NCBI GenBank assembly: GCA_905182985.1
Contig: CAJJDN010000124.1
Coordinates: 248,001-312,000, forward strand
Source of the DNA: Paramecium sonneborni
Taxonomy: Eukaryota; Ciliophora; Oligohymenophorea; Peniculida; Parameciidae
Length of the DNA: 64,000 nucleotides
Direction: 5' to 3'
The notes under the pieces are model-generated. The model worked only from the letters and a program-made list of their open reading frames with translations, made no database searches and had not been told where the DNA came from. Positions 12,701-23,500 of this stretch are shown piece by piece (position 1 is the first letter of the stretch; each line of letters starts with the position of its first letter). The translations under genes were made by a program, and so were the position numbers.

Positions 12701-14681
12701 ATAATTGCACATAGGTATATCAATACCTTCCTCTGCAACAGCTGTGGAAATTAAAATTTTTATTTTCCCTTATCTAAATTAATTTAAAATCTCAATTTAG
12801 GTTGAAGGACTAATATTATAAGCAAATATATTTAATCTGTTTACTTGATCTTTGAGTTATTCTATTGAAAATTTGCTTTAATCCTGTTATAATTCTGCAT
12901 ATAACTTTTTAATTAATAAATCTTAATCTTCTCTGTTAGATTCAATAACATTAATTAATAAAGAATTAGTTTGTTTTCTTACAATAGAAGAACAATGTCC
13001 TATAATGAAATTTGATTTAATGTCTATGAAATCATAAAAATTATTAATACCTATCTTTTCTCTAGCCAAATATTCTTCTAATAATTTATTTAAAAAAAAG
13101 GCTGTCAATCTTTATTTAACAAAAATCAAAATCATATTATTTTCATTACCATTTTAATATGCTTTTCTGATAATCCCAAACAAAACTTAGACTTTTGATG
13201 TTGAAGATTAGAAAAGGTCATAATATTTAATTTAAACATCTTTAAATAGTTTTTACAACATTCTTAAGATTTCAATGCAAGCATTTTAATTAGGAGGCCT
13301 TTTGATTGTTAAAAAATCATTAAGTTTAACAATAACATAATCTAATAGTAAAACTATAGAAATATTAAAATTAATTACTAAACAAATACTATCCTAATTC
13401 TAGGTACATTTAGAATCCATTGATAAGAAGTTGTTTTTCAATTTGTCCTATTAAGATTTTAGTTTGTAAATCATTAGAGTACTTTTTCTTAAAATTTTCT
13501 AATAATTGCCTTAATTAAAAAAATTCCGATAAATAAGAATTTCTTCTCATAGTATCAAGAGCTTTATTTTCATTTTTTTCACAATGTGTGAGAGTTGCTC
13601 TTAAGTCAATAACTTTTTGGATATCAGTATCATTAAAAAGCATTTTATAAAAAACTGGCATAATTTTAGCTTCTTTAATATGTTTTTTTACTCCTAAATT
13701 ATCAACATGTAAATATTAAGCATCCATATTTGCTGCAAGTTATAATAATTATTATAAAAGTTAGTTATTTGCTATTGATTTATTATTCATAACAGGAGAA
13801 GCAGTTGTTCCAACAATTTAAGGTAGAAATTAATTTTCAGTAGAATATTTAGCTTTAAGATAAAACTCTTTAAGAATATAATTGTAAGGATGATCTTAGA
13901 CAGCATTATGACATTCATCCATAGCAATAAAACTGAAGTTAGAGATTTTTGTATATCCTTTTCTTAAAATATTTAAGAAAATCTATGTTGTCATAACAAG
14001 AATATTACTCTCTTCTAACATTATTTACCACATTAGTTAATTCCATATATCTGTACATTTACTTCCATGCATCACATTCAATTTAGATCCAAATTCTTTA
14101 GCCTTTTCTACCATTATTTCATCATCACTTAATAATTCAGCAACTCTAGGTAGTTTTTATTTAATTTGTTATGCTTATTATTCAACTAATTAAATAGTAT
14201 TTGCTAAAAATAGAACCTTCTTTTTAGGATATTTTAATAATCTATCCCACATAAGCATTATGATAACTAATGTTTTACCTAATCCAGTTTCCAAATAAAT
14301 AATTGAATTTTTACCAATTCCTTTTTCATATAATTCTATCTAATAATCTCGGAATTCAAATTCTTCAATAGTATCTGCAATTGTATCATCATCCTCTGCT
14401 AAACGAACTGTATTATTAAGAATTTCTTAATTGCTAGAAATTGAAAATAACATCTGATCTACTAATAATGAGAGTGAAGAATTTGGATCATCTTATTAAT
14501 CTTTTTCCTAACAAGAGATATCTAATTCAAACAAATTTTGTTATGGCTATTTAATAACATTCTACAAAAATTATGAAGTTTTGCATTCATCTTCAAAATC
14601 ATCTTCTATTAAATTTACTTCATATGGATTTCCTATAAGATTAGTATAATCATCTGGATCTTCATTAGGTAATTCGTACAT
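9717..14681 (-). CDS. Dicer-like helicase/RNase III protein, 1,607 aa, RNase III sites apparently degenerate
   Basis: Six exons (introns 13354-13378, 12441-12474, 11971-11998, 11607-11632, 10011-10038) sum to 4,824 nt. Order: acidic N-tail; DExH helicase with Walker A LETGLGKT at about residue 131 and DECH at about 255; a helicase C domain with AEEGIDIPMCNYVIGFN and QMKGRARK; a Dicer dimerisation (DUF283) domain, VERVVPKYAIY ... YQKGYLDDNLQ; a PAZ-like stretch; two RNase III-like regions; and a dsRBD-like end, IYAKNKGQAWEKLYEIID. Dicers cut dsRNA into small RNAs, which in ciliates drive silencing and DNA elimination. In the second RNase III region, FQAMTDISF and YALVGAIYLD are recognisable, but the LEFLGDA motif reads LLGMLGETLW. 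The first region (NNLLLGLQYYKFLMAVLL) has also lost the acidic residues. The helicase looks intact, so the protein may bind or move along dsRNA rather than cut it. Confidence 0.85.
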
Positions 14682-14729
14682 TATAATATTAATCAAGTCT
14701 TAATTATATTTATATATTAAAATAATTGA

Positions 14730-15823
14730 ATGAACGAATTCTAAAAATTTTTTATTAGTTTGGAAGATAAATAAAATACTCCTATTCAAGATGAGTATAG
14801 GAAATAATTTAAAATAAGAGGAGAATTTATTTATCCATCAAATAAAAAGTTTGAACAAATTTGTAAAAGGTTTAACATTAAACTTATTTATAGTTTTTTA
14901 GAAGATGAAAAATTAAGATGTAAAAGAAAATGGGATAACTCTTTTAAATTGTTTTTGATATGGTTTCTAGTTAAATATTTTGAGAAATAAAGCCATCTTA
15001 TTATTCATCCGGTATCTTGAGAAATTCATCATAGGATGAGAATGACTGGGTAAATTTTGAAAACATTCTTAAAATTGACAGACATTCATTAAAGTAACGA
15101 TGGATAACATTAATAAATCCATAGATGAAATCAATCAATTGGCTTTAAGAAGAAGATGAATTCATTAAAACTCAAATGAAGTAGTTAAATACATTTAAAT
15201 TTAGTTAAAAGCATAAACATATATGGACTTAAATAGCAGTTTCATTATATGAAAGAAATCTTTAAGGCAATATTCGAACTCCTAAATAAATAAGAGAAAG
15301 ATGGATGAATTATCTTAATCCAGAATTAAATAAGTAGATTTATTTTTATAATATTCCTAGAGATTAATGGATGATTAAAGAAGATTTGATAATTCTTAAT
15401 AATGTTGTTAAAAATGGGAAGAAATGGTCTTAAATTTCATAATAACTAAATGGAAGAACAGAAAATTAAGTAAAAAATCGGTATTTATTTTTACTATACC
15501 AAGTTATAAATCATTAATTCATAAAATCTGTAAAGATGATGAATGTGATGAAATTGATATGGTTAAACAATACATAAGAAAAAAGTAATTTTATATTGAA
15601 TTTATTCTAGTTAGGTTCATGTAGATTCTAATAAATAAGGAATCGTTGGAAAAAGAGGTAGACATAAAAAAGGCATAAGAAATAAAGATTAAAGTGTTGA
15701 ATAAAGAAAATTAAGAAATCTTCCTAAGATAATAAAACAAGAAGAATAAATATCACAGCAATCATTTATTTAACCAGTTCAACCGATAATTTAATAAACA
15801 TAAACATAATAATAATAATAAAC

Positions 15824-15858
<35 letters not shown>

Positions 15859-16439
15859 TATTAATATAATAATAATTATAACAATTTTAATAATAGTAAA
15901 ATTAATAAATATAATTGTAATAATTACAATAATAAATGAATTTTAATAATGAAGAAATGAAAATAGCTCTGAATTTATAATCAAATTTTCTTTAAGAGGA
16001 CATAAAAAATGCAACACCTTTAATGATGTTATAATGTTTAACATCACCAGGATATCAGTTTTTGGAAAACCAATTCTTCAAACAATTATCTCCTGGTATG
16101 ATTGAAGAAGCAGAATGTCATCAAAATTCATCTTTACAATTACCTAAATTAAATAATATGTATAAAGTGAGTTCTACATCTCCTTTTTTATTACCCTCGA
16201 TATTGTAATCACCTTTTTGGAATAACGAATAATAATATGTCTAATAACATGATGAATAAATGCCTCCTCCTTAACAAACTTAAACATTTCCCCAGTAGAT
16301 ATCTACTACTCCTTTTTTGAATTTAGGTTATTTAAGATAACCTTAATTAAATGGTTTTTCAAACAAGAAAGAACTAGACTTATTACAAGAGAATCCAATT
16401 TAGTAATTTAACAAAAGAAGAAATTTTAATTAATAGTGA
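14730..16439 (+). CDS. Myb-repeat protein with polyglutamine tract, 545 aa
   Basis: Four exons (introns 15012-15034, 15481-15503, 15585-15610; 23, 23 and 26 nt) sum to 1,638 nt from ATG 14730. The Myb repeats match the paralogue at 6697-8007: RWITLINPQMKSINWLQEED, QIRERWMNYLNPELN, then KWSQISQQLNGRTENQVKN with an intron inside the third-helix Arg codon. A basic AT-hook-like patch GKRGRHKKGIR follows, then a long Gln tract, then a Pro/Gln/Asn-rich tail. The start lies 49 bp from the divergent Dicer-like ATG, so the two genes share a very short promoter region. Probably a nuclear regulator; its targets cannot be guessed from sequence. Confidence 0.82.
15793..15936 (+). repeat. TAA-codon repeat encoding polyglutamine
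   Basis: Runs of (TAA)n broken by ACA, TTA and ATA triplets inside the second Myb gene. In this code TAA is Gln, so the tract is a Gln-rich domain rather than junk. Pure trinucleotide runs like this are prone to length change. Confidence 0.85.
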
Positions 16440-17508
16440 TATGACCATAATAATTTAAATAATTTTAATCGTCTTTCTCTCTATCAAGACTATCATTCAT
16501 CTTTTTACAAATTAATTTATTTTGTATATAGTTGTTTTCAATACATAAACTAGCATTAGTCAAATATTTTTAATTAGGAAATATCAACTTAAATCATTTT
16601 TTAATCTTTCTGTTAAAAATATTCATCTAATTTTTGATATTTTTTTAAATTAAAAAATTATCTACTCTTTAATAATGATGAATTTTAAATCTTTTCTTAT
16701 TAAAACAAAATAGATGTTGTTTATCATAAAAAAGCGTTAATGATTATCAATTATTTAATAACGTTAATTTATATAAATAAATTAATTAAGATAAAATACT
16801 TTTTTAAGGGTATAATCTTAATCAAGATATCTTTAATTAACAAGAATTTATTTATTATATAATTCTTGAGAAAACAAATAAATATATGTAATAATAATTA
16901 ATTATTAATTTGAAAAACTTAGAAAATTTAGTCGAATACAAAATTTAAGAATATCAATACCTAAATTAATAAAGATATCGACCTTTCTCATATTGAATGC
17001 AATTATTTTAATATGAAAAATTAAATCTCTTCATTTAAAATTTTATGGAATTTCAAAATTAATATTCTAATTAGAAATACCATTTAGATTATATAAAAAG
17101 ATTTATAAATTTAATCAGAAATTAGAATGCTTAATTTGTAATTAAGAATTTTTCAAATGAAAATAAATAAGGAAAAAATAAAAATTTATTTTTATTCAAT
17201 ATTAATATTAATTTAGTAATAGAAATATGCATTTTATTGTTAAGCATAAATGTAAATAATTGCTAGATCTTGTAAATATCTTCATAAGAGTAAATCATTA
17301 ATATTTGACGTAATTATATAATGATGAGGTATTAAATTTGATAGTACTTGATTTTAAAGATAAAAAACTGAATTATTTTTACTGAAAGAATTGTAAGTGA
17401 AGCTCTTAATATATGGTAGTATTGATCTATTTTAATAGATGATATAATTTGAATAGTAAAATTTTTGTGATTTCAATTTAGATTATTTAAATATTTTTAT
17501 AATTAAAA
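16440..17508. other. Intergenic with one possible small ORF
   Basis: About 1 kb. A plus-strand frame 16997-17308 (MQLFQYEKLNLFIQNFME..., about 103 codons, TGA at 17306) has protein-like composition. A second short frame just upstream ends at the TGA immediately before its ATG, so the two could be exons of one small gene. No domain is recognised and I have no independent support. The rest is AT-rich with frequent TGA. Confidence 0.3.
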
Positions 17509-18875
17509 ATGCTTATCTGCATATTCAGCATCTTTTTCCTTGTTGGTTTCTCAAGAGGTTCTTTAATTAATGTCAATTTTGATGAAAATTAATCGTGGCA
17601 AACCACAATATTTAATTCAGAGTTTATTACTTTTAAAGTTACCTAATAAAAATCGATATATTGCTATGTTAACATTACTTTAGAATATAAAGATCCTAAT
17701 TTTTTAATTATGGCAGATTACAAACAATTACCTAAAACTAATCTGATATTAAAATATAAATAAGGTGAAAAAATAGATAGAATAAGGTAAAATTTTATTC
17801 TATTTTTGAGCTAACTGGAAAATAGAAAAACTAGATTTTTAAAATTGAAGGGAAACTCAGCGGATATTTATATAACAGTAATGGCAGATTATTTAGAAAA
17901 TAAATATAATATCTCCATTATTAGAAGTAATGATGAAATTTGTGAAAATTAATGTTTTTTATAAAATGGAATTTGCAAAGTAAAATAAATTTGAATTAAG
18001 AGCGATGGCTGTCATTGTTTAAATTCCTTCATTGGTAATGATTGTAGTCAACAATCATAGGAATTGATTTTTGGAAATGAATATGACATTAATTCAGAGT
18101 TTAATACATCAATCAGGTTCTTTTCAATTAATCTTTAACCTTTAATCAGATAAACTTTGTAACTTTATTTTTAGGTATAAATAAATAAGTCAATAAATTT
18201 AGACTGATTGTAAAAATTGTTTAGCAATCATTATTTATAAAACCAAGGCTCTTTTGCAAACAGATTTTGATAAAAATTAAGATTATGTTAAAATGTATTA
18301 AATTGAAGATCAATAAGCAACAATTTTAACAGAAGTTCCATAAACTTTACCTGCTTCTTAAAATATCTTAAATTTTGCAGTAATAATTAAATATTCTGAT
18401 AATTAAAAAACCAATTTAAAAATTGGATTCAATTAATAAATCTCATAGGATGATGACACTTAAACTGAAATGAAACTTTATATAATAATTCCATCAATAG
18501 GTGGAGGAATAATATTTATTGGTGTCCTCTTTTTTTGTTTATGCAAATATATTAAGAAATAGAATCCTGATATTAATTAAGTGGTTGCATAAGATCCAAA
18601 TGTTAACAATAATTAAATCTAAATTAATTAAAATAATATTCATGTAAATTTAAAAATAAAAATGAGCTTGATTATTAGGAAAAATCAGATAATTGTGCTA
18701 TATGTTTAGATAGCTTAGAAGAACCAAATTTAAAAGTTGTCAAAATTAAATGTTGGTATATAAAGTTATCTAATTCAGTCATCAGTTTCATTAGTAATGC
18801 ATTTAAAATTGGTCTGAAAAAAGGAATTCCTGTCCATTGTGTTAAAAACTATTTGATAAGAGTGAAATTTTTTGA
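17509..18875 (+). CDS. Membrane EGF/RING-H2 ubiquitin ligase, 423 aa
   Basis: Five exons (introns 17980-18000, 18175-18202, 18644-18666, 18756-18778) sum to 1,272 nt. Order: signal peptide (MLICIFSIFFLVGFS); an ectodomain; an EGF-like module (CENQCFLQNGICK ... CHCLNSFIGNDCS); a second ectodomain; one membrane segment PSIGGGIIFIGVLFFCL; and a cytosolic RING-H2 finger CAICLDSL ... CCHQFHQQCI ... CPLC, ending just after it. The last intron falls inside the third metal-binding position of the finger, and splicing it restores the canonical C-x-H spacing. This is the layout of transmembrane E3 ligases that ubiquitinate membrane or endosomal cargo. The 21-nt intron is one of the few here with a length divisible by 3, and it contains an in-frame TGA. 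Confidence 0.8.
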
Positions 18876-18979
18876 TTTTAACTTATTCCTAATTGATATC
18901 TATGAATATACATCATTTTAAGAAAAGTACATATTTTATTTATAGAGTTTAATTAAATATTTTATAATTAATTTATTGT

Positions 18980-19492
18980 ATGGCTAGGAGAAAAACAGTT
19001 AAACGTGCCTAAAAATCTCACAAACATTTATTTTCAAGAAATAAAAAGATAACAAAAACTTAAAAGGAGTAAAATAAAATTCAAGGATGGAACAAAAATA
19101 TTTCATTTACTCAAAACTTAAATAACTTGGGAATGAATTTAGGGTTTTAGATTAATTAAAAAATAACTAATGAATTAAAATAAAAGGAATCCGCTCCATA
19201 ACAATAATATATTGAAGCAGAAGAAATATCTATTGATTAAATTAAAGAATTGTAAAGATAAGCTACATAAAAGTTATCACCAGAAGAAGTTGATAAAAAG
19301 AAAAATAAAGTTAGAATGAATATTGATGATGAATGGGCAGTTGAAGCGCTCATTAAAAAATATAAATAAGACTGGGAAGCTATGAAAAGAGATCATAAAT
19401 TAAATACATTTTAATGGACCGCAATTTAATGTTAAAAAAAATACAATGATTATATAAAAAGATATGGTAAATGTCCTAAACCTTAATAATGA
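18980..19492 (+). CDS. NOP16: NOP16-like nucleolar ribosome biogenesis protein, 170 aa
   Basis: Intronless, ATG 18980 to TGA 19490. A basic N-terminus (MARRKTVKRAQKSHKH) leads to WNKNISFTQNLNNLGMNL, matching the conserved NOP16 'W-x7-QNL-x2-MGL' block. The C-terminal half, WAVEALIKKYKQDWEAMKRD then QCQKKYNDYIKRY, matches the end of NOP16. The length is close to human NOP16 (178 aa). NOP16 binds early pre-60S particles in the nucleolus. It lies 104 bp after the RING-H2 gene on the same strand. Confidence 0.75.
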
Positions 19493-20509
19493 TTGTAGAG
19501 TAAATTCATATGTATAATAAATTATTATATGGTAATAAACTATGATTTTTATAAATTACTATTATTCTTTATTTATTACAATAGATCTTCTCTTGAATAA
19601 AAGATTGTTACATCAATTATACATTAAAATAACTGATAGAGGTTTATTGAATTTTTAGGTTAATGTTATATTGAACTTCAAGCTTTCTTTAGTAAATTTA
19701 TTATTTTATGAGTTTAAAATGGTATATTAAGGTTTTGTTTTGAAACTATTTTGATGGAAGCATAAAATAACATTTTTGGTTGTTTAATTTGAAACAATTG
19801 TTTTTTATGAGAAGGATGAATATAAGTTTCTATAATTATTCTTAATGTTATTTTGTTTAAATTATTTCTCAATTTAAATAAAATCAAATACTTTTCTAAA
19901 TTTTTAGTTATGTATTTAATTTTCCGAAATAATCAATAATGTATAGAACATAAATATTTTTGATCATTATTTATAAATTCCCCAAAGTTTATCAGTTCAA
20001 TTATTATAAAATATATATGTCAACATCTTAAATTATTGACTAAGATTTATCTCCTTGAATTTTAATCTATGCAATTATTTGATTTGAATTCATTTTAGAA
20101 TGTTTTAAAGAAAAAAAGAATAATTTGATTACAAAGATTTAGATTATCCAATATTGCAAAGATTTAAAATAAATCTTGATTTTTGTAATTTATTACCTCC
20201 GATTTAATATGTTTTACTAAATTTAAATATTAACATAAATCAAATTTATAAAATAGGCCAAGTATTTTTTTTTTGATATGGTTTTTGATGATGATTGTGT
20301 TTGATTGATAATAAATTGTTTTAAGTGTAGTTTTTTATCTTGTTTGATGTTTAGGAATAAGATAAATTCAAAAATTTGTAATGATGGAAATGGAAATGTT
20401 AAATTATGAATGTTAGCATATATTCAGAAGTACTCAGAACTTATTGAATTTATGATATAACATCATGTATCCGCAAAATTTGATATTATTTTATTTAAAA
20501 AAAATCGAA
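19493..20509. other. About 1 kb without a recognisable gene
   Basis: Both strands show frequent TGA in all frames apart from short open pieces. There is no repeat or structured RNA I can recognise. It presumably includes the NOP16 3' end and the upstream region of the dynein gene. Confidence 0.5.
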
Positions 20510-23500
20510 ATGAATACAAAGGGGAAAAGGACATTAGGTATATGTTATAAAATTATACAAGGTCCAATTTAAAAAATAAATAAGCCATCTATTGATTTTG
20601 AATCAGCTTTGAAGGAACATAGAGAAGTGGAGGATAGAATAAAAATGGAAACTGACAATTAGGATCCAAGGTATTGAAAGTGATTAATATGAAAGGAAAT
20701 TTGTAATGAATTTATTGAATGATCGTGATAATTCATTAGTAATAGAGAACTCTCTTACTCATTCTCAAGTGGCTTTAAAAAAAAAAGTATTTTTAATAAT
20801 AATAAAATTGAATAGGTGTACTTTAGATCAAGATAGGTAAAGAGTTAAGTGCCATTCATGTAAGGTTAAGTGAAAAGTAATTCTTAAATTTAATTTGCAT
20901 CACCTTCATCAAGTTTAAAGTTTGATTTTGATTTGAAACCAGATTTCAATTCTAAACGATCGAATTTTGTTCCAAACTTTATAAATTAAGGAAGTAATTT
21001 TGATGTAGAAGTACGTGGAACACTTGGAGAAGAATTTACATAGTTTTAGATGTGTAATAATAAGTTTTAATAAAAATAGATGACAATGATTCGTAACCAG
21101 AAGATATTCCAAAAAATAAAAACTTTTCTTATGGAGGTAGAATGACAAACAAAAAATTAAAAGAATATGATTGTTGGGATGAAGAAAGAACTCCTTAAGA
21201 ATGGTTAGAAATATGTAAAAAGAGTAATCCTCCACATGCAAAATGTCCAATGTTTGATTAATCAGACAAATATATTTGGACAGATGTAGAAGTATTAGGC
21301 TTTGAAAATGGTAAATTTGAAGTTAGAGTATTAAGATCAGGAAAAATTAAACGAATAGGAAGATTATCATTATAGTTTTATTAAGAAGATTAAGTTAAAT
21401 TTGAATAAAGAGTTGAATTGTGTAAATAAAGATAGAAGAATGCAGATGATGAATTAAGATTCTTAAGATATGTAGATTCATTACCTGATTCAATGACATC
21501 AACATTATCATTAGAAATGTAGAAAAAGATTGAAGAATATACAGTATTTAGGGAATTACCATATATTACAAAAGATGATCCAAGTAAAGTAGCACCAGGA
21601 TTCCCATAAATACAAACACTTAAAGATGAATAGAAATTAATGATTACAGATCCAGAAATTAGAAGAAAATAAATGCAAAATCTTGAAGTGCTTAAAAAGG
21701 ATTTAGTCAAGTAAGTACAAAAAGAATATATTATGTTAATGAAGAAATGTTCAATTCTTAAAGATATGGAAATTAATAAAAATGATATTAAGTGGATTTA
21801 ATTAAGAATCAAAAATAGATTTGAATAAATAAAAAAACCTTATTTCGGATTAACTAAATAATTTGGAAATGATACTAAAATATTAACTTTTGAATCTTCA
21901 GGATAGTAGATATAAAAATAAATAAAAGTTTAGGATAATTGGAGTTTCGTTGGTATCAGATAAAATATATCTTAATTACATTATTCTAAATTAACTGTTG
22001 TTGTAAACACTTTGAATGCTTTAACAGCTAGATCTTAATTATATTAGAATTTCCCACTCTTAAATGTATTACTTAATCATCAATCATTACCAATGTCATT
22101 ATCGAATTTTGAGAGCTAATAAAAATAGCATAATGTTTAAGGAAGATAAACTTTATAAGTATAATGGAGAAGCACTATTGTTGGAGATATTCAAGATAAA
22201 TTAAGAGATAAATATAGATTTTATTAAACTGAAACAGAAGACTATTTAGATAGTGAATTATAAAAATTACTTATAAGGATTGATTATATGTTTACCAATT
22301 ATATTAGAGAAAATGTTGTTAGATAAACTTGTTAATCTTGGATTGATTTTCTTAAGAAATTCACTACTCCAAAAGAAGGAGAATAATGGAAGATTAATGA
22401 TTATCCATTATTGATCTTAAATCTAGAAGTTAATCTTAATTTTAAGAAGAGTAAGAAGAATGAAAAAAAAAGTAAATAAGAAGACACTCCTTTACTTGAA
22501 GAAGATCCTAATAGTGCAATTTATTTCTCTCCTAATTTTTTATCAATTTAATAAGGTTTATTAAAACCTATTGATCTTCTGTTAGAATCTGTGAATTCAT
22601 TTAATAGATTAGAAAAAGATTTAGTTCCTTTGGTTGATATTGATTAAAAGAAGGAGGTGAAGGGAAGATTAAGAGCTTATGAAATAGAAAATGATAAAGA
22701 TTAAATGTGGATCAAATGGGCTAAAGATAAAGTTTAAGAATATCTTGAAATTGGTTATAGGAAACCAAATGAAATGTTATAAAAATTTAGAGAATTTAAT
22801 TTTTTATTAGAAAAGTCGGTTTAGAGTGTTTTAAAAAGTCTTTTTGGAGATACTTCAAAAAAACCTGTCATTACTTAATTGGATCGAGATGAAATATAAA
22901 AAAAGTTATCTGATTTTATAAATGCTAAATTTTAAATACAAAGATTATGTTTAGATGATAAGAATGAATAATTTTTTTAGATAAAAACAAGAGTAGCTAA
23001 AGAAAATTTAATATCAAAAGCAAATGAATTTATTATATCTATTTTAAAATAATGTTCAGAGATAGTGACAGATAATATTAGTCGTTTAAGTTAAGAATAT
23101 AGTGATATGAGTGAGAGAATAACAAAATAACCAAAAAATGAGGCTGAATTGGTTGAATTAAAAACATATATTGCAGAACATGAAGTAAATTTGGCAAAAA
23201 AGAAATAAGAAGTAGATTGTATTTATGATTATTTAACAATGTTTGAAGATATGAATCATAATTTTGAAGATAAAAATTTATATGACTTTTGGAATTTATA
23301 TAGTTTTCCTCCAGAAATAAAAAACCATGTAATAGAAGGTCAAAGAAAGGCTAATTTATAGGAATAGAAATTTATGGAAAATTTAGATAATGAGAAAGAT
23401 AAGTTCTAAGGAGAATTGAAGGAATTGACAGAATTATTTTCAACAGTTTAGAAATTTGATGATTATTCAAGAGTAAAAGATTTTGCAAATGATGTAGTGT

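Noticed and set aside
15793..15936. Triplet-repeat tract considered as a CRISPR-like or satellite array
   Set aside because: It is an in-frame TAA (Gln) codon run in the Myb gene; there are no spacers.
20915..21710. Two minus-strand ORFs of about 110 codons
   Set aside because: They are antisense to the dynein exons, whose frame is conserved and continuous; AT-rich antisense frames are often open by chance.
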